Part shown: positions 47,566-58,636 of the stretch, piece by piece | How the letters are laid out: each line of letters begins with the position of its first letter | How positions within the stretch are numbered: position 1 is the first letter of the stretch | Source of the DNA: Carnegiea gigantea | Taxonomy: Eukaryota; Streptophyta; Magnoliopsida; Caryophyllales; Cactaceae | Direction: 5' to 3' | Length of the DNA stretch: 64,000 nt | Assembly: GCA_029747015.1 (NCBI GenBank) | Contig: JAKOGI010003085.1 | Location: forward strand, 1 to 64,000 | Notes under the pieces: generated by a model | Seen by the model: the letters and a program-made list of their open reading frames with translations, nothing else | What the model was told of the DNA's origin: nothing | Databases searched by the model: none | Position numbers and translations under genes: made by a program

Positions 47566-50500
47566 TGTAATAACCCAGCCCTAACCTATATTTATTTATT
47601 TAAATCATATTTATTTAATTAATCATGTTTATTCATTTAATTAATCATGTTTATTGATTTAATCACTCATGGTTATTTGTTTAACAAAATCATGTTTATT
47701 AATTCAGTTGCACTCAATTCATATATTTACCGAATTACCTTATGTCATTCAAATTTTTCGCTTTCATTTATCGCATTTAATCAACCCGGTTAGGGGATAA
47801 TTCATTTGGATCTCATTTGACAATTCAATTTTCATTGATTGTTAATTCAAGTTTCGTTGATTGATTAAATATCAGGTGAATCGATAATAGGCCTCGATAA
47901 TTATGGTTTAAAAAATTATTATTATTATTATTATTATTATTTTTGTTTTTATACCCTCACAAAAATTTACTTTTGAGTTACGAAAATTCAATCGCATACG
48001 GTTTACTTCCCTTCCCGGGCTCAAACCGAATAGGCCAATCATAGCCCAAGAAGCTTGCATTGTTCACCATGATTTAAATCTAACCTTAAACTTAACCATA
48101 GTTAGCCAAAAAGCTCCTTTATGGGAGGTTAAATATTAGCCAAGTTATGTTGATTCATTTCTAACCAAGTAAAACCCCCACACACCCATCTTCTCTCCTC
48201 TTTCTCTCTCTTTTTAAGCTCCAAGTAAGTGATCTCAACTTGGATTCTTTTCATTTTGATTTTTGTTTTTGTGCTTTGGATTTTGATCATGTTCTTTGAA
48301 AGGAAACAAGAGTTATTTTGATGTTTATAATCGTGGATTTAGCTTGAAGCATGCTAGGATTTAGGGGTTTGCGATGATCATGTTAGCTTAAGTCAAGTGA
48401 AGGATTTGAATTGTTTTGTATATGATTTTATAATCTTTAGTCTTATTGATGACTATGATGCTGTTTTTGGTGATTTGGAATGAGTTGAAGGTGAGTTCAA
48501 GTTGGCTGTAAACTAGGGCTCTAATGATATTGCAAGGTTTAGCTCTCCTTTAATGGCAAGCATGTTATTTATGTATGTTTGATTGCGAAATGAATCTTTG
48601 ATGTATATGATTATGAGCTGGAATTGAGTATTGTGGCCTAATATGGTGATGGGAAGGACCAAAGCTTTGTTACATGATTTTAAGGAGTGATTTTAGATGA
48701 GGATTTATGTGAAAAGAAAGGAGAAAATAGTGACAGTGTGGCTATGAACTGACAGAAAACAGAGGACACTTTGCCAATAAACTGATCATGATCGGTCTAG
48801 CTAAAAATTATGATTTTTGTGGGTAGATATATCAGTACGTTAGCTTTCAAATACCGGTTGAATCACCTTAATCCAAGTTCTGTGGAAAAAGTTATAGCTG
48901 TTTTCCTAGAACTGTGCAGGTTCGACTAAAACTGACACACTTGTGTTCTAGCCCCATTTTGGAAATCCTATTATGGGAATCATATTCTGTGTTGTAAATG
49001 AAATTCTTTGGGACTTCTTAATCTTTCCATATTGGGGTTTTAGGTCTCCATTTGAGGTCAAGGGTGAAAGTTATAAATTTTTGAACTGAACTGACCTACT
49101 TTGATACAAATTGGGCTGTTATTACAATTTCTATGCGGCGTATACTTGGAGGAAAAGTCTAAAAATTTTCTGTAGATTGTCCATATTATTTTCAAATTTC
49201 TTGTATGATTTCATGAATTTTGGTTGAGTATTTTGGGTTTGGTGATTTTTGGAAGCATTTTGAGTAATTGTGTAAAGAGTAATAATAAAGATTGAGTGAG
49301 ATTGATTATGCACTCATTTTACGTATTTTGGGCCAAGTAAGGTCATTTAAGGGGGGAAATAAATGTTATCAGGTTTAATAGGACATTTAACTCAATTATG
49401 GAGAGAAAGGCAGATAAGTATGTATTGTGGGAGTATATTTATGAGTTATGGACTTTACAAAGGAAAATACCGAGTTTAATTAGTTTAATAGCTTCTATGG
49501 TTTTCAATGACTCATTTGGGGTGAAAAACTACATTTGTTGGGCTTATGAATGAAATATGAGAAGCGAAGAGAGTAATGATGTAGGAAATAGTGTTTATCG
49601 GATCAAGTCATTGTTATATATGCCATTTTGAATCAAGATACATCTCTCTTGGCCTTAAACCCATATTATCAATTCATTTCAGAGGTATCAAAAAAAAAAA
49701 TTAATCAATCTTTCATTATAGCCATCATGAAGGCCTATTGCCAAGAATCATTTACTCTTGTTGGCAAACTAGTTATAACCATCAAGGCCTTTTCCTTTTT
49801 AATCTCATCCATCTTATTGTTGTTTATTTTAATTTCATTTAACTTTATATTAGATTAATTACTTTCAATTATTCAGTTTTGTGGTAATCTTAGCATAACC
49901 TATCTTACAATTTATGTGAGTTACTGAATTTCTATCATAGTTACAAGTTATGTGAGCATCATTTACTAACTACACATATCTATAATTACATTTGTGAAAC
50001 ATAGTCGAGGCCTAATTTATCGTTCCCCATTATGCATAAGTTTTATCAATTCGGAACATATTTATTAAGTCCGAATCCATTTTAAAGACTCAAGGTACGT
50101 TCATTGCCTGTATCTTTAAGATTCATCATCATTTTATCAAGTTATAATATCATTTGATAAGTATACCAATGAATCAGTTTAATCAGAGATTTACCACATA
50201 ATTAGTGACCCCGTCAGTGGTAGGGCGACGGCACTGCAATCAGTGATACGTCGCGATGTCAGGCTAGGGTTGCTGATCGACCTGGCAGGTATGCACCTAT
50301 TATTGGATCGTCATATCTGTTATGGGGTTCAGTTATAGATAATAATGAGCAATTCAGTTTTATGTTACTTGCATTTCCATTGCTATTACGAGCTAAATGA
50401 ATTGCAAAGGCTTGTACCCATCAACAGTGTTTCTATGCTCATTTTATAATATAGGAATGCATGTACTGAGTTTTAGCTCACATCTTCGAATTGTTTTCAT

Positions 50501-50891
50501 ATTTTCCATTTTAGGTGATGAAGTATCACATGTTTCTTCGTTTAGCAAGCCCTTTTAGAAGTTATCAGATGCTCACAGTGGATTCAGCATAGCATGAATG
50601 TTGGGATCAACCTCAAGGTCAAGTTGGATCTATATTCAATATACTTATGTACTGTGGAGTGCTAGTTAGCATATGGTACGATTAAGTCGATTGTACTGAA
50701 GTTGAACTATTATGGACTTTGGACTTGGAGTGTTTCAGTTCAATAGATATTGTGATTGTGAACATGAGTTGCAAGATTGAATGGTTTAAGTGAGCCTTAT
50801 CCTTATCAGAATGGCGGTAGCGGCTTCTATCATTAAGTCTTCTGTTGCGGTTATCTATGAATCAAGTAATTCGCAATTTAGGGGCGTTACA
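47566..50891 (+). repeat. Element D 3' LTR
   Basis: 3326 bp, TGTAATAACCCAGCCC ... GGGGCGTTACA. Contains an (ATT)n microsatellite at about 47915-47940 that is shorter in the 5' LTR. Same family as the solo LTRs at 6066-9650 and 18373-21353. Confidence 0.93.
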
Positions 50892-50896
50892 TCAGG

Positions 50897-52164
50897 GATG
50901 AATTATGAAACTAAATTACCAATTAACTCGTACTCTTATCAAATTAGGAAAGGAGAAAAGAAATAAAACTGAACTAACGTTTGTGAACTAGAACTGGCAT
51001 TTAAATGAGACAAGAATCAAAACCAAACTATCTTAACTAAGCACAAGCACAAATTTTCCATTAGTGGCTAAGGTCATGTTCCTAACACAGCCATCACGAG
51101 CTCAAACAGTGCCAAAAATCAACACTAATACGGAAGTATGTTCTAGCAAGCCCAGGATAGCAAAAGTGCTAGGTAGAATTGAACTAAATTAAGCAACTCA
51201 GGCTGTTGAACAATTAGAACAGGAAGCCAAAGGAATAAAGCAACCAAGTCCCACGTCTGGTATGCATAGCAAAATCGAAACAGAGAAGAATGGATAGAAA
51301 TTCAAAATCGGAAGATGTTAATTTAGTGCTATTCTTACTCAAATCTAAAAACCCACAATTTCATTACACTTCTTTGTGAGAACTAGAACTAAATTTGAAA
51401 ATGGGGAGAACTGAAAAAGAAAACAAATGAAAAAATAACTAAAAAACTCTACTCTTGCCTACTCTAATCTGCTCCTCTCTACTACGTGCCCTGTAATTCG
51501 ACCCCCCATTTGAAGCTCACCAGAAAGCTGACCTTCAGCTCCTTCGGTTGCCTTTATGTACTCCTTGTAGCTGATGGATTAATGATGGTGATGACGATGG
51601 ATTAAATGATAAGAGGAGAGATGGAGTAACAGAGGGAAAGAGGAAGAAAAAGCACAGCTGCCCTGTTCTTCTTCTCTTTGCTGTGACTGTCGGGTTTCCA
51701 GGAAGAACAAAGGGGGATGGGGGGAAGATGGCACGTGCATTGCACATGCGTGGAAAAAAAAAAAACAGAATGCAGGTTGGGTCGCTGTTCTAGGTTTGGA
51801 ATAATAGCCTAATTGGGCTTGGCCCAAGGGGAGAGGAAAGGAAAACCAGAAAGAAAATTGGGGAAGACGGATGGGTTGCAAGTTCTTAGCTGCACAGCAG
51901 CCTGGCCTAGCCCAGAGAGAGAGAAGAAGGAATGGGAGAGAAGGGAATGCCAGGCTGGGCTTGTAACTGGGCCAAACTAGGCTCAGTTCTTGTCTTCTTT
52001 TTTCCTTGCTTGATCCAACCCTTGAGTTTATTGCTTATTTTTTCAAAATTTTCAATTCCTACAAAATGAATAAAGTAGCATTAAAATCCTAATTTAACAA
52101 TTTATTTTGAGCAATTATCAGATAATAAAAGGGTATAAAATATTATAATTCTAAATTGAACACA
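50897..52164 (-). repeat. Element B 5' LTR, proximal part (right of element D)
   Basis: On the minus strand the LTR starts TGTGTTCAATTTAG at 52164 and runs down to 50897, then continues at 39908-39847, about 1.33 kb in all. Its first 0.58 kb pairs with the inverted fragment at 34606-35170. The frames at 51535-51881 are LTR sequence. Confidence 0.85.
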
Positions 52165-53065
52165 TGCACTTGCGTATAAACATGAGGCTGCAATGAATAG
52201 ATGAATCCAACGAGACTATGTGAAAAGTAGAGGAATTTGATCGATGGATATTACAAGTTGGGACGGTCAAGTCCAAGGAATTTATATTTCAGATGACGAA
52301 GAGCAAAATTAGACTAAGATGCCGAACGATTTTCTCATATGAAATGACGAGGATGGTCTGCACAATTTGATCACATCAATTTATCCTGATTTTGATAATA
52401 AATAAGAAGATTGGTTACATCTTTGTGAACAGGGGTTCTTGCACCAATAAATAATGATGTTAACGAAATAAATACAATTATGTTGTCTATGCTCCGTAAA
52501 GATGTCAAGAGGTATATGAGTTGTGATACCTTTTCTAACTCTAACGATTGTGGTCCTTTCACTGGCATGGAAGCTCCTGAATTGCTGCATTCCTTAAAGA
52601 TTTATGGGTTTCCAAATCATTATCTAGATCTTAAAGTCGATAAGCCTATTATATTATTAAAATATTTGAACCAGTCAATAGGGTTATGTAATGGTACTCG
52701 ATTGATCGTTAGTAAAATGGGGATAGAGTAATTGAGGCCAAAGTAACGTCTAGCTTAAAATTAGAGAAACTGTCCTAATACCCAAAATCGATTTAGCCCC
52801 ATCCAATCTTCCAGGCCTACAACTCAGTAGAAGACAGTTCCCTCCGAAACTGGCATTTGAAATGGAAATCAACAAAAGTTAGGGGCAAACATTGAATATA
52901 GTTAGCGTATACCTTCCAAGGCCCGTGTTTAGCCATGGCCAACTTTATGTTGTATTGTCACGTGTTTCGTCTCCTTCTAGATTAAAAGTACTGCTTTGTG
53001 ATAAGATAGGTGTTCCATATGTTATAAAAAATGTTGTGTATCGGTATGTATTGAACTATTTGTAG
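52165..53065 (+). pseudogene. Helitron RepHel, C-terminal end, unit 2
   Basis: It resumes at TGCACTTGCGTATAAAC, equivalent to 15359 in unit 1, right after element B. It carries the last third of the PIF1-like helicase: MRLQ-IDESNETM, SYMSCDT-like (52480-52731 open; YMSCDTFSNSNDCGPF, LKIYGFPNHYLDLKV, LNQSIGLCNGTRLIV) and a degraded INKS-GQTLN...VYLPRPVFSHG end, with the stop TAG at 53063. The ATPase motifs are missing because of the deletion next to element B. Confidence 0.85.
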
Positions 53066-53270
53066 ATTATTGTATCGTACAGTTTATTTATTTTACCTAT
53101 TACATTCTGGATGCTTGGTTAGTCCCTTTTCAATCATATAATAATAGTGTTATTTACATTAATATTCTTTCCTTCACAATTACGATGCGTTCATTGCATT
53201 ATGATCATACTATTTCATTTTCTTTTATTTATTTATGATTACAAACATGTCAGGTTTAGTACATATTTCT

Positions 53271-55190
53271 ATGCCCATATGCGCCATCAACTCTTGCAGT
53301 TAATCTGTGACATTAATTGTTCGACTCATGTGATCAATGACTGTTCGAGTATATGAGCAGTGCACATTGTAGAAAGTTATATTCATGGACTATTAGGTAT
53401 TGGATTATTGTGCTGAAATAATTCCCTAAGATGTACATGTATGTTACTTACCAATGCACTTGATTGTTTCATAGTGTGATGAGATCTTCATCAACATTGA
53501 CGGCGATGTTGATATTACTCGATAGAGATCCATATTCAATGCTGGCAAAGTTTACCACATCTCTGGGTTCTTAGGTGATGCTGTCATAGATGGCAAAAGG
53601 AATGTGGTCACCAACAATTTCATTGGTTTTTACGCCGAGAACGAGACTTCTTGACATCATTGATGATTGTGCCTATATTTCCTACCAACACTGACCAATT
53701 TTTGTGTCGTTCATCGATGTCCCACAACATCTATGAAGCCTAAATTTCTGTATATATTTCTTCTCAAAATATATAATGTTTTCATTTCCTTTATTGTATA
53801 AACGTCATCGACATAGTTGTTGCTATACGCTCTTTAGAAAGGACAAGAGATAGGGGCATTGTAAGGTGAGAATTATTACTTTCTGACATGCACAATGTAT
53901 TTTCATTGGTTAATATTTTTCCTATTTATGATTGCATTTCAATTATACAAAGATTCATACATTAATACATATGTGTAGGATGCACCCATTGAGACTGACT
54001 TTATGGGGAGATTTTGCAGAAGTTTAGCGCAACTAACTTCAGCAACATTTGACTACTAAAAATATACTTCTTGCTTCCAAAGTGAACATCAGAGATTATC
54101 AAGGTATCCTTCTGCATAGTTGATATACTTTCATTTATAAAATTGTCTAACTTTCATCATTATAATGGTATATTTCAATAATATATTTTCTCCCCTACAA
54201 TATACATTGAGAAATATCGGTTGCTACTTTACCTATTCGTAGATTGGTGATTAACCCAGATATTCAAGCAATAAAAGACTTTGAACGATAGTATATATAA
54301 CATATAACATTGGTTTCAATTTTCAATCTCAGTGCAAGTTACATACACTTTAACTCACACATATTACGTTCCCTACATGTATTAGGTACTCTAGCACTAA
54401 AGGTGTGATGGATCATTTTGATTTCATGCATAAGAGAACATTATGTATGTACAATCTGGAGAAGTTGTCTGCTGCTTAAAGGATTAGATTAGATGAATAT
54501 GCAGCTGCGTCAAATGTAAGCTGGAAATTTATTTTACAAATGTAACTTATGCTTACACATATTCAATCAACGACACATAATCTTCAAAGTTTATTTTATC
54601 CAGGTGAGATATTCCAACTTTTTGCATATATTGTCAAAATCCACCCACCGCTTTATGACGCTTGCACTAATTTTAAAAAAAGTGCCTACACTTATGTATT
54701 CTCTCCTAATGTACTGTATTGCATATGCTGACCCCCATGTTTGACTCACACCAGATTTACATAATTGAATGTCTATTGTTGTGTGCTTTGTCATATGTTT
54801 CCAATTGCATGTTTGCCTTAGTGTAACCATCGTCTTTCATTCAAACTTATAGATACATCTTTAGAGTTTTCTTACAAGATAATACATGTTGTAGAGAGTT
54901 CACTATTCTTCATGAGGATGCTTCAATTGTTTTACATATGACAACTACCCAGTTGGATATGTATGCAGCACAGATATTATAATTTTCAATGCCTATCACG
55001 TTTATATAATTTATAGTTTTATTGTTGACAATCCCATGTTGACAATCCCATGTTAATTATAGATGATTACATAGGTAAACCATGGATTTTCATTTTGGAG
55101 CATCCACTCCACCATAAAGTCACTCTTATTGGGGTAGTCAATTGGAAGGACGAGGTTCATTACTTATGAAAAGATAATGTTAGGTACACC
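53271..55190 (+). pseudogene. Helitron RPA-like protein, unit 2
   Basis: Uninterrupted genomic copy of the gene split in unit 1. ATG at 53271 (MRHQ... region follows). Pieces in order: OB-fold segment; FTPRTRLL-like (about 53630); ISPLERTRDRGT-like, altered to LFRKDKR in another frame (about 53830); VTLWGDF-like (about 53998); INPDIQA (about 54253); MDHFDFMHKRTL (about 54409); zinc-ribbon YDACTNFKKSAYTY (about 54653), where the second Cys of CxxC is Phe; and the last OB strands, VLTR-like and FTILHEDAS (about 54895). A loss of zinc binding and many stops mark it as dead. Exon edges are inferred from unit comparison. Confidence 0.7.
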
Positions 55191-55564
55191 AGGTAGACAT
55201 TGTGTATATATAAACTTCAATTCTATCATTGTTAATCAAATTATCACTAACACTTTATTGTCCTTTTAGATACAAGAGGAGGAGGTGGATTGTTTGTCAT
55301 TGGCATCATAGATTGACTGATCACCATCCCATCTAGCGTGCTTTTTAACCTATTCACTATCTTCTGTCTCAATCTTGCTTATATAGACCCTTTTCACAAT
55401 TATATAGTTTTTAATTGTTAATCCTAATGGTTACGCTCTAAGTTGCTGTACACTTAGATTTTTCATTGGATTATTCTACTATCTTCTCTAAATTATAATA
55501 TTAATTTGTGTGCATCTGTTTATTATTTCTATAATACATCTACAAAATGTTTATTTGAACATGC
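55191..55564 (+). other. Unit 2 3' tail, no gene
   Basis: AT-rich, colinear with 27176-27530. Confidence 0.7.
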
Positions 55565-55591
55565 ACAGTGCAAAGTACGGGCCTAAACTAG
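55565..55591 (+). terminator. Helitron 3' hairpin and CTAG end, unit 2
   Basis: ACAGTGCAAAGTACGGG then CCTAAACTAG, followed by T. Compared with unit 1, substitutions weaken the stem in both copies at different places. The shared ancestor plausibly had a better hairpin. Confidence 0.8.
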
Positions 55592-55703
55592 TGAACAAAG
55601 TCACCACATTGGAGGCTTTATATTCGCTCCCTCTTTTTTTACATATTTTTAAATTTTAAATATATTTACTTCAATAATGTTGGGTTTGATAAGGAAAATA
55701 GAA
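55592..55703 (+). repeat. Spacer S between units 2 and 3
   Basis: TGAACAAAGTCACCACATTGGAGGC, abbreviated, lacks about 16 bases (AAATCTCACCCAAAAA-like) present in unit 2. It ends GAAAATAGAA before TCCATAATATAATTG (55704). Confidence 0.8.
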
Positions 55704-58435
55704 TCCATAATATAATTGAAATATTTTTCCAAATGAAAGAAAGCGCCACATTAAATCCCACCTAATTGACCCCTTAGAATTCATTCTCTCCAATTTTCCA
55801 CTTTCCAAATTTTAAATTAATCCCATCCAAAATTCCTATCTTCTTATTCAAATTTAAGCCATACATATCCATTAGTTTCTTAATTAGTGTTCTTTATCAT
55901 CACTAAAATTCATATCAAATTTTTTGTTCAAATTGAGAATTGATCTCTACTAATCATTTATTCCTATGGATAAAGGCTAATAGAAGCAAGTATTCTTTTA
56001 TGTGTTAGTCTCATACATGATGATGTCAGTAATGTTGATCTTTCTTCTCATAAAGGTAGAACTACTTCTTTTTCTCTTTCTATTTGGCCATGGATCAAGA
56101 GATAAGAAATTAGTTACTACTAAGCCTAAACTCAAGGCAAAAGATTCACTTGGGTGTGATATCTCATTGCATTCTAATATTTCATACTTTCTATTATTAG
56201 AAGATGTATTATTTACAGGTGATAGAAGAGGATGATTATGAAGAGAGAAGGATGACGGGGGATGAACTCTAATATTTTAATATAAAATTTGTTAATTTAT
56301 TTATTGAAGTTTCCTACATGTACACTTAATTGAGATAACATTAATAAAAGAAAAATGTACAAATATTGAATCAAATTATTGGCCAGTCAATATAAAATTG
56401 TGAATTGTTTATGCTAGAATTTTCTTATTATATATTATATGAAAAATATAAATGATCGTATGGTAAGTATTATTTTCCAGTAATTAAAGAATTTAACATG
56501 AATATGTAGAGATTCAAGTATCACTATAGTTTGCTAATTAAGAATTTTTCTATTTCATGCATATGATGGTATTCAACATGAGAATGAAGGACTATATAAA
56601 ATCAATCATCAAGCTCCTAATTTGTGTGTTTTTTATATTAGCTAATTCCATCTAATTCTCTATTTTGAGGAGCTTTTATTTAGAATGTATTCTTCCTTGT
56701 AGATTTATAGACAATCTGTATATGATATTGGTTAGCTTTATTATTTAGCTAATTATTTTTTAACGACATTCATCACTTTTCTTATTCTTACCTCCCATTT
56801 TTTTGGGGGGTTGAGGGTGGGGTAAGTTGTTTGATTATACACCTAGAGTAAATTGTTTGATGAAGTTATACTAAGAGTAAAAAAGAATAAAATAATTCTA
56901 ATGAAGTTAATTAAGTTATCTGTGAGAAAAAATTTTGATTAGCTAAAAGCATTGGTATACAATAAATATATGTAAATCTCATAATTAAAAACATATTTAT
57001 CTTCGAAGTTCTAAGAAAAATATTTTGATAATTTAAAGAACCTTAATAACATGGTAAGAACTCAACACTAATACAAGGTGTTCATTGTATACAGACTTAA
57101 CTATCATGAGGTCATTCTTCTCGAATTATACATCAGTGATTTACGGGCTAGAAATCAAGTTAAAATAAACGGAAAAAGCTAGGTGATAAACCAATAATAT
57201 GGCTTTAAATTCTACATTTTGTAAAAGGGTATTAAATAGATAATAGGGGCATAAATATGAAGTGGTTTGTATGCAAGCATTTTAGAATTGTTAGCATTGC
57301 TAGTTGTTTAGTCAACTTAAGGACAAATGTTTTAGTATTAAGCAGCCTAATGATAATCTCACCCCGTACGTCCTTAAAAATTGAACACCATTAGTTTCCC
57401 CTTTGGAAGCATTGAACGTCATTAATTCTACTATAAGAAATAGCTCCTAGCAATCCAACTTTGGAGGGATGTAATTTGTTTAGCCCAAGGATCATTTGAG
57501 ATTGTATTTTTTTAAGGCAATTTCAAATAATGTTAGCCCTAAAACAATACAAATGTATGAAACTCAAGTTGCATACATTCATCTTAAAATTCCAATTACT
57601 TAAAAACTTTAATACCAAATTACCCTAAACTTAAGAAAATAAATACTCCCAAAGTTGCTACTGTCAGAGTTATTTCTTAAAATTGGATTAAGAAGTCTAA
57701 TATCCATAGAGTTGGATTAATGGCATCTAAAACCTGAAGTAGAAAAGCAAATTAAAGTGGGAGATTATGAAAAAGTAGTTTTAGCTCTAAAAATTGGGAG
57801 ATTTATTAATCAAAAAAGAAAATAAGCAAAATTTAAAATGAATAATATTATCTTTCTTAACTCCCTTAGCAGTATTCAACAAAAGCATAAAAGCATTGTA
57901 ATTTGAAATTACTACTTAATGCTTTTATTATTGTTGTTGCTCAATAATAAAAAGATTCAATTTGAAATTCATGTGCATTAGCACGGGCACAAACTAGGCG
58001 ACGATTATTTCCTATAGAAAGAATGGATCTACAATCATCATTTAGTGCAACACAAAGACAACTGCAAAAAAAAGAAAAGCCAAATTGAATGCTAGGCTAC
58101 GATTATTGCTTAGACATCGACATATGCAACGAAATGATGTGGTGGCAAACTGTTGTTGCTTATTCGCAAGGGAGGCACGCCAAGTCAAGTCATCATTGAT
58201 GCATTTACAACAAATGCAATTGATGCATCTTGAAAACTAGCCTGAACAACAAAATCCCATCTCAGCACTCAGTATCGACAATATTGGTAATGTGAACTCT
58301 GTATTATATAATATCATATGCTTGCTTGCATAATAATAGTTTACGTATAATTAATACTTCCTTTTAAATACACATAATTTATTCCTAAAATCAAATCAAC
58401 GAGTTGGTCATGGTGAAATTCCCCAATTCAACAGA
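55704..58435 (+). other. Unit 3 5' end and leader, no gene recognised
   Basis: Degraded 5' end (TCCATAATATAATTG). Colinear with the leaders of units 1 and 2. G-rich tract at 56805-56822. The 66-codon frame of unit 2 is broken here by an extra T near 57510. The 56002-56235 frame is not supported. Confidence 0.65.
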
Positions 58436-58440
58436 GCTCC

Positions 58441-58448
58441 TTATATAA
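58441..58448 (+). promoter_or_regulatory. TATA box, unit 3
   Basis: TTATATAA, conserved with 12020 and 30362, about 190 nt before the RepHel coding start. Confidence 0.45.
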
Positions 58449-58636
58449 GACCTCTGCATACTGAACATATAACAATCCCATCCACCCTAATGGGTAATCA
58501 CCCAAAACTTTTTTAGGTTTACATAACTCAACCAAGCATAAGTTACATACTCACTTACCCTGCTAACCCCATTGTAGGAGGAACACATCCATGTCTAAGA
58601 CTCTTATTCTCAAACCGATGGGACTTTGGGTTGCAA

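Larger units (their letters stand above)
39909..50891 (+). mobile_element. Element D: structurally complete Tekay/Del-like LTR retrotransposon
   Basis: 10,983 bp with two long direct LTRs (39909-43227 and 47566-50891), a Met-type primer-binding site, a polypurine tract and the perfect 5-bp duplication TCAGG (39904-39908 and 50892-50896). Internal coding is badly decayed, but reverse transcriptase and integrase-end traces remain in the usual order. Long LTRs plus an initiator-Met primer site match the Tekay/Del chromovirus lineage. It is nested in the 5' LTR of element B and in the opposite orientation to B's gag-pol. Confidence 0.93.
33036..52164. mobile_element. Element B: rearranged Athila/Tat-like LTR retrotransposon
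   Basis: From the right, read on the minus strand: 5' LTR (52164 down to 39847, interrupted by element D), primer-binding site, gag, protease, reverse transcriptase, and the start of RNase H ending at 35171. From 35170 leftward the orientation flips: a truncated LTR (34606-35170), polypurine tract and 1.6 kb of 3' internal sequence lie on the plus strand. Inverting 33036-35170 would restore the order gag-pol-3' internal-LTR, although most of RNase H and all integrase are missing. No target duplication can be read because about 864 nt of Helitron was lost on the left. A second, separate element fragment on the left cannot be excluded. Confidence 0.8.
27557..55591 (+). mobile_element. Helitron array, unit 2
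   Basis: It starts at the T directly after the CTAG of unit 1 and ends CTAG at 55588-55591. It has the same layout as unit 1. Element B and its nested element D (33036-52164) are inserted in RepHel, with about 864 nt of Helitron sequence lost at that site. Corrected for this it is about 9.8 kb. It lacks the solo LTR and element A of unit 1, so it provides the empty sites for both. Confidence 0.85.

Noticed and set aside
51535..51881. Overlapping minus-strand frames of 70-100 codons
   Set aside because: LTR sequence of element B. The partner LTR fragment at 34606-35170 shows no frame conservation.
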